A stretch of 64,000 nucleotides of DNA from Sclerotinia nivalis. Taxonomy: Eukaryota; Ascomycota; Leotiomycetes; Helotiales; Sclerotiniaceae. The notes below the pieces were generated by a model. That model ran no database searches. It worked only from the letters and a program-made list of their open reading frames with translations, and was not told where the DNA came from. The DNA lies in assembly GCA_029531795.1 (NCBI GenBank), contig JAPEIS010000001.1, forward strand, positions 7,254,001-7,318,000, written 5' to 3'. Positions 23,027 to 36,000 of this stretch are shown here, piece after piece (within the stretch, counting starts at the first letter, position 1; each line of letters starts with the position of its first letter). The position numbers and the translations under genes are program-made.

Positions 23027-23460
23027 TCAAGCTTTTGAATGAAACATACGTGTCTTCTCACTCGAATTCCTGCGCATAGAAGAGACAGTTGAAGATTTCT
23101 TATACGACTTGGCTTCTCCCCTCTTCAAATGTTCTTTACGGGAAAGCTTAGCTTTGAGGGTACCGACCGGATGCTTTAGGAGGGAAATAGTGGAGGTGGT
23201 ACTGTAGAGCGAAGAAGTGTCGTTTGCGGTATATGTGGTAGTGGTGTCCATGGAGGCTTTTGGAGAGGAACATTTGGCAGTGTAGGATCTGGAGGTGGAG
23301 TAGGAGACGGGTGTTGCTTTTTGGGATTTGGGGGAGGAGGGGTGGAAGAGGGTGGGAGGTTTTTCGTTGGGGAAACCTAGGGTTGTTAGATGGGTTGGAT
23401 GGATGAGGAAAGAAGATAAGACATACGGGAAGCTGGGAAAGCTGGAAATCCGGCAGGCAT
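23027..23460 (-). CDS. small basic Ser/Thr-rich protein, 127 aa, two exons
   Basis: ATG is at 23460. Exon 1 is 23460-23427, then a 50 bp intron (GTATGT donor, TCTAAC branch, CTAG acceptor) and exon 2, 23376-23027. Splicing restores one frame, MPAGFPAFPASR then FPNEKPPTLFHPSSPKSQ, down to EKTRMFHSKA. The frame would otherwise be blocked, which supports the model. The protein has no signal peptide or membrane segment. Its C-terminal half is Lys/Arg/Ser-rich (LKAKLSRKEHLKRGEAKSYK), so nucleic-acid or membrane binding is possible. I do not recognise a family. It lies tail to tail with ASK1. Confidence 0.6.
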
Positions 23461-24267
23461 TTTTATGGATGTGGTTTGGTTGATTGTTGCGATATTAGTG
23501 ATGAGAGAATCTTGACTATGAAAATCAAATTTGATTTCAAGGATAGAAGTGCTGCTGTTATATTTATTGAGGTATTATGTTTGATTGATGACGAGAAGAA
23601 GAAAGCCTTTATCATCGAGGCATCTCTCCCTCTATATATATCCAACGCATCCCATACAACTCATAAATCAAATAATCCCAGCCCATCCATCTTCAACACA
23701 CCCAAACAAACCCGAACAAAACAGTCATAATCAATCCAAATTCCAACCACACCATCTCATCTCATGCAAGCTCCGCCCACTAAGCAAACAGATATCAAAT
23801 TCCCCCATCATCTCATGCACCATACCATTCACTCAGAGAAAAAAAAAATCTTTACCTTGCATATCAAATTTTTTAGAACGCCGCGTAGATGCCCTGCACA
23901 TGTATGTCATAGGCTGGCTGGATGCCAAAAAAAATTCTCAACACTACTCTGTAAATGGCTTGGGATAAGGCTGAAGTGAATATATGAGGGTGTGAAAAAT
24001 AAAGATGAAGGGGTCGGAGTTCGCTTATTCCCGGATACTGTACTTGAACTTGAACTCCGTTGCATGCATATGGCATGGGCAAGAACAACATTGGAAGCGA
24101 GACCGGGTGACTCAGGTTTGAAAATGCTTATTCCGATTGTACTCGGGGTGTTGATGCAGTAGGGAAGAGGGCTTTCGGGAAAGATTAAGGTACCGTGTTG
24201 ATGGGAGGGTATGCGTCATTCGGTGATCACATGCTTTGCTATGCTGTGTTCATCATCAATTGTAAAC
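23461..24267. other. upstream region of the small basic gene, then the island border
   Basis: Unique DNA with no recognised gene. Short CT-rich tracts lie at 23620-23760. Base composition drops sharply to AT-rich directly after 24280. Confidence 0.45.
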
Positions 24268-24280
24268 TAGTAAGCCATCA
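24268..24280. repeat. left copy of the 13 bp target-site duplication of the host LINE
   Basis: TAGTAAGCCATCA occurs here and again at 62963-62975, exactly at the two places where composition switches between normal and AT-rich. It fits the variable-length duplication made by target-primed reverse transcription. Confidence 0.85.
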
Positions 24281-24599
24281 CAAGAATTGAATTTTTCGAA
24301 AAACGCGTTTATTATCGCGTTTTATTGATCAATCGATCGTTCTTATTATCCATAGGATTTAAAAACGAAACTTTTCAGCCCCAGCAGGCGCTGTACGGAT
24401 GCGTTTCCGCCATTATACTTTCTGTTCTTTTGATCCTTTCTTTCTTTTAATTTCTGGTTAATACAATCAATGCTGTTATTAATAAAGGTCAACAGATCTT
24501 CAGTCCCATTGCTTTATTGTGGGACGAATACCTGAATATCGAAGCAGTTCGAGCTTTCTTTGTTTGACTTCGTAAGCTTTTGATTGTATTTTGTATTGA

Positions 24600-25850
24600 T
24601 ATCTTTTCTGTTGTAAACAAACATTTCGATATATATATTAATGAATCTTACCCTCCCCGAATTAACAAACCCTTTGTTGTTCTCCCCGTTCAATCAGATT
24701 TCAAACCTATTTAACAAAAAGCAAAAACCCTTATAATTCAATATCTCAAGGATTCTATTTATGTTTAAAAAGCTACAATTCCTTTATTAACTATATAATT
24801 TATAACTTCAAAAGCTGAAGGCCAATCCAAAATTCAATTTAAAATCTCGAACAAAACCGATACTCGTCTCTTTGTTTGTATAGGATTTGATTATTTAATT
24901 CGAAAAGTTGGTTCTTTTGTTGTTCTTAGTATATTAAAAGAACAATTAGGAAATAATACGAAACTTTTGAAAAAAGTTCAATCAATAAATACTGGGTTTG
25001 TATTATATACGAATTCTTTAAAGGACTTAATAGCTTTGGAAAACCTTTCAAATATAATCGAAAAAGTATTCGAAACCTGCAAAATCGAACAATAACAATT
25101 ATAGATTATTTATCAATTGAATTATATTCTACAAACTATTACAACTTTAGGAGATTCATAATAATTGATCATCATTTTAATCGAATCGGAAACCATACTC
25201 GACGCTATCAACGATAATATAGGATAACAAGCGATTCAAGTAATTAAATCTATATAAAACAAAGAATTCAATTTATATCATTTTATTTGGTTTTTAAGCT
25301 TTCCAGCTTTGCAATATATAGCTCTTCCCAAGAACCTCCGGATTCTAGAAACTACAATTAATACCTCTCGGATCGTTTTCAAATCTAAGATAATCCAATA
25401 CATTCGATGCTTTCAATAGTACAATATCCGAATTTGCTTTCGTTCTGAAAAGTACCGAATCTGTAATACAATTGAATATACAGAAAAAAACCATTCTATC
25501 AGATGCAATACAATTCATAATTGTTCAACAAGATGTTTACATTATAAGGGATCTCATTCAACAAATAATCCTAGATATCTTCTTTGTCTTATTATCAAAG
25601 GCTTCAAATCCAAAACAGAAAAACAAGCTATCCAGAAAATATCAAAGGCAGCTAGAATCAGAGCTTGTATCAATACAAAGTGCTTCAAAGTTTCAAAAGC
25701 TGATTCTCCAATGGAAGAATTCATTGCCCCTTCAATCTCAATTCGAACTATTTAGATGCTATCCTTGCTAGTTCTACTTTCCTTCAATTATTCCAATCGT
25801 TTCATTACATTGGAAACCACTTCTCTTCCGATTTCATTTAATATATAATC
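24600..25850 (+). pseudogene. LINE ORF1 (nucleic-acid-binding protein), RIP-degraded
   Basis: Near 24860-25080 the frame reads TRLFVCIGFDYLIRKVGSF, VVLSILKEQLG and VQSINTGFVLYTNSLKDLIAL, the conserved block of Tad-type ORF1 proteins. Near 25405-25560 remnants of CCHC knuckles follow (RCFQQYNIRICFRSEKYRI, then CSTRCLHYKGSH), then the basic segment KQAIQKISKAARIRA. Many former Gln and Arg codons are stops. The start codon cannot be fixed. The product would have coated the LINE RNA. Confidence 0.7.
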
Positions 25851-25989
25851 CAAGAACATTTTTAAAACCCTTAATTATTTTATAAGCTAATGTAGTTAAA
25901 AGTGTTAGTTTTTATAAATTAATATTTTCTTTAATTAATGATTCTTGTATTGATATAATTCTAATTTAAGAACCTTATATATTCTCAGA

Positions 25990-26538
25990 TATCTTATACT
26001 GAATTACTAAATCCTATTCAATTTATAAAACTTTCATACTATTCGATAATTAGGAAACTCATTTTTGAGTAATGTTTTATATTTGTAAAAGAATAGATAT
26101 TCGAATTAGCCAATTTCGATTTATCTCCTTTTGGGATTTATTATTTTTATATCTTCGATTTACAATTGGTTCTACTCTTACAATTATTAATATTTATAAT
26201 GCTTCTAAAAACGATCAAAACGAAAACCAAACGATAAAAGAATTATTCAATTTACCTTCTTTCTTTTTTAATTTTATATTCCTTGTAAGGGATTTGAATT
26301 TTCATTATATAAGATAGGATTCCTTTTGTTCTATATACTTTAATCTTATAAAGCTTTTTACAAATTGATTAGATGATTATTCTTTCAATTTTTTTTCTAC
26401 AATCGATAAAATTATTTACGATTTGAATAGTGTTTTCGATCTTGTATTCTTTTCAGGATTATATATAGCTAATACAATACTCGTTTCTTATTTTGATACA
26501 ATTTCCGATTACAAATCTTTATTAATAACTTTGAATTG
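25990..26538 (+). pseudogene. LINE ORF2, endonuclease part
   Basis: Around 26072-26535 the frame reads YLRFTIGSTLTIINIYNASK, NDQNENQTIKELFNLPSF and LVRDLNFHYIR (from an ancestral GDFNxHH type). It ends with the ISDYKSLLITLN motif (from SDHRPL). These are the metal- and phosphate-binding blocks of the AP-like endonuclease that nicks the target. Gly-to-Arg in LVRDLN and His-to-Tyr in SDYKSL are G-to-A and C-to-T changes expected from RIP. The frame is cut by the TIR element right after LNC. Confidence 0.8.
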
Positions 26539-26968
26539 CATCCGCAAAATATTTTGAGCCTCGGAAAATATCGGAATTAATAAACTCCGCGGTCGATGCC
26601 GAAAGAGTACCGATGGCGTTCTATATAAATTCTTTTGGTATCGACCGCCTATCGATCGGCGTTAACAGAACTAATACGAAGCGTCAAAACGATATCAAAA
26701 CACATCAACAGAACTAATATAAAGTATCAAAACAATATCAAAACGCACCAACAGAACTAATATGAAATGTCAAAATGATATTAATTGGTATTATAAGTAT
26801 TAATGGTATCATTTGTTGTTCTATATACTTTCGGTATATTTATATAACATTTGCAAAAATATATTAGCTTTCGATATCGATGATAACAATGATATAATAG
26901 GCAAACAATTACGATTACAGTATAATTATATGATGATAGAGTTTCAATTGATATTAAACAGTAAGAAT

Positions 26969-27606
26969 GGCAAGGCTAGTAAGGATGGTAAGGATGGTAA
27001 GGATAGTAAGGATGGTAAGGATAATAAGGATGATAAGATTGGTCAGGATGGTTAGAATAGTTAGATGGAAATTGAGTAAAGCTGTGGTTTGCTGAAATAT
27101 TATCTGGATATGATTTTGAGCTTTGAGCATTAAAAGATGATGGGTTAGGATGGTCAGGTTGGTTAGGATGGTTAGGATGGTCAGGATGGTTAGGATGGTC
27201 AGGATGGTCAGGATGGTCAGGATGGTCAGGATGGTCAGGATGGTTAGGATGGTCAGGATGGTAAGGATGGTCAGGTTGGTTAGGTTGGTTAGGATAGTTA
27301 GATGGAAATTGAGTAAAGTTGTGGTTTGTTGAAATATTATTTGAATGTGATTTTGAGTTTTGAGTATTAAAAGATGATGGGTTAGGATGATTAAATTGAT
27401 TAGGATGATTAGAATAATCAAGATAATCAGAATGGTCAGGATGATTAGGATAATCAGGATGGTTAGGATGGTTAGGATGGTAAGGATAATCAGATTAATC
27501 AGATTGGTTAGGATAATCAGATGGAAATTGAGTAAAGTTGTGATCCGCCGAAATATTATCTGGATATGATTTTGAACCTTGAGTTTTAAGTATTAAAAGA
27601 TGATGA
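26969..27606. repeat. higher-order minisatellite: GGATGGT(T/C)A arrays alternating with a ~90 bp block
   Basis: Nine-base units (ggatggtca, ggatggtta, ggatggtaa) form three arrays at about 26985-27060, 27150-27300 and 27375-27515. Each array is followed by the same ~90 bp block beginning agatggaaattgagtaaag. The three blocks (about 27060, 27300 and 27518) differ mostly by C/T and G/A. The arrays give artificial open frames of (Met-Val-Arg)n, which are not genes. Confidence 0.85.
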
Positions 27607-30600
27607 ATACTATTAAAATGTATATTGTTCCTCTTTTACAAGATCGATATCAATTCATATATATAATGATTTACGATTATTATATCTTCTACAATATCAT
27701 TATACTTTTTTTCATTATAGTTCAAACCCTTCTAGATATTGATAGCTTTTATATTCGTCGATACTAAACCTTATCGATCTTTACTTTAAATTTTATCGAT
27801 CACGATAATCGTCAACCCCTTTATAAAATATAACTCCGTTTGAAGCAACTATACATATAATTTTTGTTTTTTCTCGAAGATTCGAATACTTATATTCGAA
27901 TGTTTATCCCTAAGTTTGTAATAATCTTACTTTACAATTTATTCTTCAATTTCAAATTTAATAAACAAAACTCGAAATAATCAATACAATTCCAATTTTT
28001 CAATTTAAATACACTTTTTCTAACAATATAAACTCTATCAAAAAAAAGTCAAAAAAGAATGATCATAAATATATTTGTGAATAAGAAGTTCTATTTCTAC
28101 AAAAACCATTAATACATAGAAATGTAGATCAAATTTAGTAGAATATAATTTGTAAAGGAAAGATAATTAACAAAGATATATAATACTTATTAATTATCTA
28201 TATTTTAATTTTTTCAAAGCTGATTTGAATTTGAAGATATGTTTGATAATGAACTTCAAATTGATTAATAATATCATTAATATAATAATAAAGATAATAT
28301 AAAACAAAACTCTGATAGGAATTTCAGCAATAATTCTGATTCCGAAGATGAAGATGAAAAGGATACTTTTTCTTTTAGTAACTCTAATATATTTGCAAAA
28401 GGAAAGAGTATATAATCAGTATCAAAAACAATTCGAACTATTTATATTACTTCAATGATTTGCATTCCTTTTTATTATTGTATATCAAATCATTTAATAA
28501 AAGCTTATATATCTCTTAAAAATCAAGAAAACTTGAAAGCTTATTAAATAATCGAAATAAATCAATAGCGAAAAATACACAATATCCGCCAATCAATCCT
28601 CACAGAAAACCTCGTTTCGTATACCCTCAAAAAGGACTTCGATCCAATAAGCCAAAAATCGTCTATAATCGAATACAAATGTTATGCTAAGAGTTATCTT
28701 TATCGTTGGCGTTTGAATTATCAAATATTGCTCTATTCTCAAACGATAATAATAATAATTATTCTGGGCGATTCTGTTAGAGTGAAACAAATTGCTATTT
28801 AGAAAAAAGAATCAAACAAAACCTATCAAAGAATATTCTATTATAAATTATTATAGAAACTTTTAGTTATTGGAAGTGCGTTCTTATAATAAGAGATTAT
28901 AATATTGGATATATCTTTTGGCCTGAAGTAAATGAGCCAAATCTATCGAAGACAATAGTGATGTGCTGGGAATCATATTAAGTATTTCATCAAGAATTTA
29001 ATCTTCAATATATTCAATATTCTTTTATAGATATTATTGCAAGAAAAATAAGTGGCTGTTAATGATTGATATATATTTTTATTGAATACTAATTTGAATA
29101 GTTTTGGGATTATGTAAATGAAAATCGAATAAATCTTATAAAAGAAGTTCGGGATATTATAAACAATTTTATATTCTCAAAGGAAGAATACAATAAGAAA
29201 TTCTGGAAAAGGCTAGCAATCAATTTGGTAGTATTAGAAGCTAATTATAATATAATAAAGTTATCTCCAAATTTATTTTCATAGTTCAATTTTTATATCA
29301 TATTCATTATTAAGATTCCAAATACCCTTTGTTGATTTTATTATTCTTATTATTCTATCTATTCTTACTATCCTATCTATTCTTATCATCTTTATTATCC
29401 TTACTATTCTTACTATTCTTATTATCTTTGTTATTTATATTAATCTATATTATATTTATTATTCTAATGTTTTCATAGTATGTTTTTTTTGAGATAGATG
29501 AAAGAAAATACTTTTTAAATTCATTGTTAATCAAATGTTTTGTATGGCTTTTCTATAGATCAAAAGAATGTATTGGAAGAAGTATATTATATTGATAAAA
29601 GTTCAATCTTTTTTATTCTGAAATAATAGTAGTTATATCTATTATAATTATATATGCAATTCGAAAGCGAGTGGATTATATTTTTGATAGTAATAGAATC
29701 GATAAGAAAGTATTGAAAAGATTTGAGAATGTAAAAGCAATAAGTATTTTAATTTTATATTTGTTTTGATCCTATATATTTTGCTAACATTTTTGATAGA
29801 TTTGTATGATAAGATTTATCGAATTTGGAAGTTCTAAACTGAGATACGATCTTTTGGAACAATTTGTTTGTTATAGAAAAAAATTAAATCAAAGATTGAT
29901 ACAGTTCAAGATGATAAGGAAAAAATTACAATTGTATCGAATGCAAACAATAATATAGTCGATGATTTTATTGACGATTCAGATACTGATTCGGATTTTC
30001 GAAAACAATTATAAGTATATAAAAAAGCTAAAGGTTTATTATCAACTATTAATAATAATCAAAGCCTAGCTTACAATTACAATCAAAATATCAACTTTGA
30101 GGAAATATCAAATGTAGAAGATAATAATCCCTAAGATAAACAAGCTTAATTTTTTTTATTACAATATAAATTTATTCCCTTTCTATCCTTTTTCACTCTT
30201 TCCATTTTCTACATTTTAATTCCCTTTCTTATTTCCCTCTTTCCTATTATTATTTTATTCTCTTTTCTTTTTTTATTCTTTATATTTCATTTTATTTCTC
30301 TTTCATTTTATCATTATTCTATTCCCTTTTCTTCTTTCCTTTTTGTATATCCTTTAATTTCAATACATTACAAAAGGCTTTTATTAATAATTTTATATAC
30401 TAATAAATAATCAAAGATCTCATCAATATTTCGAACTTTTAAATTTAAACTCAAAGCCAAAAGATATACAAGGTAAATTGATTTAGAAATTAATATTTAT
30501 AATCTTGTTAATCATTTATTAGTTTTTGATAATACAAATGAATATATATTATTTCATCCTTTACAAAATTCTCTACCAAGTTAACCAGCCAAACATTTGG

Positions 30601-30970
30601 AACTCTTAAATTCAATCCCAAGAGATATACGAGGTAAATTGATTCTGAAATTAATATCTATAATCCTATTAATCATTTACTAGTTTTTGATAATACAAAA
30701 GATTAAGTATTATCTAGCCTTTTACGAAATTCTCCATCAAGCTAATCAACCAACCAAATATTACAATGTAATATACAAATCGATATACTTTCTGGATTTA
30801 TAAGTAAACTAATAAGGATATTAATGGAAATACTATTGAGAATACTATTGGAAAAGAAAATTGAAAAAAGCAATAATTTAACTAGAATCTATACTATTAG
30901 TATTTTTAATTATATTATTTCGCTTGAATATATCAATATATATATATCTATACCATTACTAATAACTTGT
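27607..30970. other. left arm of the TIR element, RIP-degraded, no product recognised
   Basis: Very AT-rich. Plus-strand frames with stops only at former Gln/Arg/Trp codons hint at old coding sequence at about 28310-28480 (acidic NSDSEDEDEKD), 28540-28800, 28900-29270 (VNENRINLIKEVRDI, KKFWKRLAINLVVLEANYN) and 29890-30150 (DDFIDDSDTDSDF). A CT-rich minisatellite lies at about 29335-29450, T/C-rich runs follow at 30170-30360, and a degenerate ~120 bp direct repeat (cgaactttt.. and ggaactctt..) lies near 30435-30720. I cannot name the protein. A transposase would be expected here. Confidence 0.5.
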
Positions 30971-31133
30971 TATCACGGTGAGGGAAAAGGTATGTGTAGG
31001 TTTGATCTATTGTTGTACTACGAGGAGGAGAAGAAGGTCAAGGAGGTGACCTGACTATATAGAAGTGAGTGTATGCATGTGTGCCTAAGGCACACATGAT
31101 CACGTGCAGGTGAAGGGAGATGAACCCGTAACA
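30971..31133 (-). mobile_element. inverted solo LTR of the Gypsy-1/4 family
   Basis: This 163 bp segment is the reverse complement of the Gypsy-1 LTR and differs from the neighbouring 5' LTR at one position that I can see. It is preceded by CTTGT and followed by GTATA, so it has no matching target duplication of its own. Together with the flanks of Gypsy-1 this indicates an inversion (see findings). Confidence 0.9.
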
Positions 31134-31167
31134 GTATAGGTAATAGAGGTAGCAGAAGTGGTACAAG

Positions 31168-31330
31168 TGTTACGGGTTCATCTCCCTTCACCTGCACGTG
31201 ATCATGTGTGCCTTAGGCACACATGCATACACTCACTTCTATATAGTCAGGTCACCTCCTTGACCTTCTTCTCCTCCTCGTAGTACAACAATAGATCAAA
31301 CCTACATATACCTTTTCCCTCACCGTGATA
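31168..31330 (+). repeat. Gypsy-1 5' LTR
   Basis: 163 bp with a CTATATAG TATA-like motif and little sign of RIP. It is nearly identical to the inverted solo LTR at 30971-31133 but differs from its own 3' LTR at about ten sites. Confidence 0.93.
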
Positions 31331-31609
31331 ATTTGTACTACCCTTTCAAAGGCTCCGTCACTTTACGAAGTGATCTGGCCTTGCCAAATCATCTGCAAGC
31401 TTCTGTATCTGTTTTCGACTACTTTCGTGCCATCGTAACTCGTCTGCTTTTGTATGGTCGTATTTCTTATCTGCTTTTGTGCAGCTTCTGATCCCTGATT
31501 GCTTTTGTACGATTGTATTTATTCGCAGGCTTTTGTGTCTGTTTTTGATTACTTTGTATAATCGCAAATTCCTTATCGATTATTTTATGTAATCGTAATT
31601 CTTTTTACA

Positions 31610-32920
31610 ATGGCTTCTGGTTCTATATCTGCTGGTAATGCGACTTCTATTTCTATCGAAAGAATTCGTACCGAAATCCAACGAGTCTTTGGCTAATGGC
31701 CTACTATTATACAAATCCTAGCAGAATTGGATACTCTAGTAATGCCAAATCTCGTTGCTAATCTTAACAAACAAACTATTTATCTGAATCATATTTTCTT
31801 TATCATCGAAGATCGTTTTACTATTCAAGTTATTTATATCGTTATTCAAACAAATAAAATCGAGGAATTCAAAACGGAAAACATCGAGCTTCTTTGTACT
31901 CTAGCCGGTAAGCAAGCTCAATTAAATGCCGATGGTGTTGCCATTAATCAGAAACCGATTATTCCTCGCCAAACTCAAAAAGATCTGCCCGTTTTTAAAA
32001 GCGAAAGATCTAATATTCTCGTTCGATAAGAGGATTATCAGTTCTGGAAGTTGGATTTGCAATTTTGTTGGATAATCGATTTACAACTTTTTGTTTTCGA
32101 ACAAAAGAAGATTAATTATACTATTAATCTTCTCGATAATCAAATACAACAAAAGTATATTACGGATATCACTAGATTCATTGATAATCCCATTTGCTTT
32201 GATTCTGCTGTTTCGTTTTTGGCCAAATTAGACAAATTATATATCTCTATGGATATCGAAAAGGAAGCTTCGCTCAAATTCGATAAGCTTTTTATAAATC
32301 CAAAGGAATCCTTTTCGGCTTTCTTCTTTATATTGTTTTATCTTGCTAACTCTTGTTACAAATCTGATCGCGAGATTGTTAATGCAATGAAGCAAAAGAT
32401 TACAGTTTCCCTTCGAACTTTGATCATTGATAACTCGAACCTTTGTGCGATCGACGATGTTGATAATTAACAAAAGAAATTCTTTATTTGGAATCAGAAT
32501 CTTCGTAACATTGAGTATTATAACAAAAATTCTAGTAAAGCATTTGTTGTTGACAATGATCCTATAAACCTCGATACAATGAAACAAAAGGGATAACAGA
32601 AAAAGGGTTTGTAAAATAAGAAAAAGAAGTTTAATTCTGTGGTTTCTTGCAATTGTTGTAATAGGATCAGTCATTTTCAGATTGATTATTATATTATTTA
32701 TGATATCAATAATAATCTTTTTTCTAACAAATAAACTCCTATTAATATCTTTTCCAATTGTAATACTGTTGTCTCAACTAATCCGGCCTTCGATCAATAT
32801 ATTACCGTTCCGGCTTTTCGAAGTGCCAATAAGTTTAATAATAATTGCAATGGATTTCGAGAAGGATATACTGGTAATTGGGTACAAAGCCAATAATACC
32901 TGAATCAGATACAATAGCAA
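31610..32920 (+). pseudogene. Gypsy-1 gag
   Basis: This starts at ATG 31610 (MASGSISAGNATSISIERIR). It continues through open stretches broken by former-Gln stops: EEFKTENIELLCTLAGKQAQ, then the capsid-like FDKLFINPKESFSAFFFILF and SNLCAIDDVDN. The region to 32900 carries the linker to pol. Gypsy-4 has the same gag in antisense. It is not functional as read. Confidence 0.75.
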
Positions 32921-33060
32921 AGCTATATCGAGCTAGAGGAGATTATCTTTATACTCAGTTCAATCAAGGAAAATCCTGAACAGGAAAAAGATTAATCTTT
33001 ACGAAAAATCGCTTGTAAAGGAATACTAAAAGCAAAACAGTAAATCGAGGAATAGATAAA

Positions 33061-36000
33061 TATAAGCTATTATAATTCAACTTTATGAATAACAAATCCC
33101 TATTCGTTAAAACTATTATATTTTTTGTATATGAAAATCCCTTTACTGTTACAAGTCTTATTAATAGTAGATACTTTAAAGAAGTCTTTGCTGATTGTTC
33201 TTTTGCTTTCAAATACAATATTGAAATACAACTCTTATTTCATTTTTGCAAACTCCGATTTACTGATAGAAAGATTGTCGACAGAATTACAGAATATTTT
33301 GTAATGAAAATCGCTATAAGGGATTACTATGAATATTAATCCTTTTATATTACTCAGCTTTTATTAAAGACGCTATTAATCTTTGGGTTATTATAATTAC
33401 AATACTATAATCCTACTATCAACTGAATAGAGATAAATTTAATATTCTTTTCAAACTACTGTGTTTTCAATTGTTTGATATGTTATAATTCAGAGCCAGT
33501 TATTACATTAACGATCCCATCTTCGATTAAGGAACAAAAGAATCTAACAAAAGTTACTTTACAATAGGTCGTTGATGTTATCGAATCTTTAAATAAATTC
33601 CTTATCGATTTTGATATAAAAACTAAATGTATAGTTTATAAATACCGCTTTTTATATATCGAGGATTATTCAAAGGATAATATCGATTATTTATCTATTC
33701 AAACGCTTTCTACTTTTAAAAGAACTTCTTATAAAAAACCTTCTATTGAAGAGATATCAAATGAAGGTTATATATTATAATCTGACGATTCTTCTATTAA
33801 TCTCGAATTTCAACAAGGTCTGATATTTGGTATAAATCATTATCAAACAAAGCATTGTAGAGAACCAAATAATCAAATACAGATAATTCCCAATTGTTCG
33901 TATACAAAATCGATCTTAAAGATTGCAAATCGGTGTCGATCTATTCACAATCCAAAAAACTGTTTGCCCCCACTTTCTGTTGAAGAACTCTCTATATCTA
34001 TTTACAAAGATACAAATCCAAATATAGATGATATTCATTAATTACAAGCTTCTAGTTTTGTTTCGTTTTGTCAATAAGATAACATTCGGGTTATCCGATT
34101 GATATAGGATGAATTGAATGCCGTACAGAAAACTATTGAGCAAGATCATCTGTGATAGGCTATGTTGTCCTCGATACTTATAGAAGGGGATTTTCGATCG
34201 ATTTTATAAGGGCAAGGCAATATAACAAAGATACTCTTTAGAACCCCATTTCAACTTTATGATTTTATATACGATTATTACAAACCGCTTTATTTGCGAA
34301 AGGTCTTTGAGGTTAATATCGATAAATTTTTAATCAACAAATTTCCTTTTAATAATGATCAAATACAATAAAAGTTTTCTATATGGTTATAAGACAAACT
34401 TCCTGTTTTTCTTTTACATTATACAGATAAATTGCTGTCTCGTCGAATCTGGAATTACAAAATTGAATTGATGCTTAATAAAAAGCTACCTTATTTCAAA
34501 AACCATCCTTTATCGTCAATGGAATTGATAATGATGTATAAATGGCTTGATGATAATCTTTCCAAAAGATTTATTCAGGAATCGAGATCGCGATATACCT
34601 TTCCTTTGTTATTAATTGCTAAACCGAAAGGGGGAGTCTGTATTTGTTAAGATTATCGAGAATTAAATAACGTTATTATAAAGAATCGTTATCCATTATT
34701 TATCGTTCATGAAACGCTGGACGCTTTTTGTAATACAAAAATTTATATTAAGCTTGATATTATTGCAGTATTCAACAAATTGCGAATCGCTGAAGGGGAT
34801 GAATAGAAAACTGTATTTATTATTCGTTTTGGTCTTTTTGAATCTCTGGTTATATTTTTCGATCTCTGCAATATGCCTGCATTGTTCCAATATTATATCA
34901 ATCATATACTTTTCGACGAGTTGGATAAGTATTGCATTGCATATCTCGATGACGTTCTAATCTACTCCGATAATCCTGTAGAGTATAAAGAGTATATTCG
35001 CTAAGTAGTTCAAAAGTTAATAGATGTTGGATTACAGATTGATATTAACAAATGCGAGTTCGAAATCACAAAGATAAAGTATTTGGGTCTTATCATTATA
35101 ACCGAAGGCATCGAAATGAATCAAGAAAAGGTTACAGCTATTATATTTTGGGAATTGCTTTTATATGTAAAGGATTTATAACGATTTCTCGGTTTCGCCA
35201 ATTTCTATCAACGTTTTATAAAAGATTTTTCAAAGATTTGTCGCTTTCTCAACGATCTCTTACAGAAGAATATTACATGGGATTGGACTGTAAATCATAC
35301 AAAGACTTTTGATGCTTTAAAAAGAACTTTCACAATAGTGCCGGTTTTGGTATACTTTGATTACAGATGGAAAACTGTTTTGGAATCCGACGTTTCCGAT
35401 TGGGCTTCAAAAGGAGTTCTTTCGCAATACAATAATGATAACGTTTTGTATTCAATCGCTTACTTTTCATCTAAACATACAGCAACGGAATACAATTATA
35501 AGATCTACAACAAAGAACTACTCGCTATTATCAAGACAATGAAAGAATAATGTTCAAAACTCCAAAGCTTATAAAAGGAGTTCGAGATTCTCATTGATTA
35601 CAAGAACCTCGAATATTTTATGATTACAAAAGCTTTCAATCAACGGTAAATGTAATGGTCTGAATTTCTGTCTCAATATAATTTCCGTATAATCTATCGA
35701 TCAGGAAATAAAGCTATTCGATTAAACGCATTAAATAGAAAACACAAAGATCAATTATATCGCTCTGATCCAAATGATGAATATCTAAAGAATCGAGAAT
35801 ATATTATCCTTCCTCAAAACCGTTTTGATAATGATCTTTATAAGGATTTGATTAGGTATATCAATTTGGCATCAGTGGAAACAATAATATTATTTTATGA
35901 TCAATCAATTGATACCTTAATCGATATAATGTATACTAGATCCGATATTGTAGATCAACTTATCTCTGTTCTTAACAATCCATCGATGACTAAATGATCA

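Noticed and set aside
26954..27569. Long open frames of (Met-Val-Arg)n or (Ile-Leu-Thr)n on both strands, and again at 37837-38224
   Set aside because: They are translations of the 9 bp minisatellite. Every frame of such an array stays open, and no non-repeat coding part is attached.
26969..27606. Regular repeats as a CRISPR array
   Set aside because: The units are contiguous 9-mers without unique spacers, and this is eukaryotic transposon DNA.
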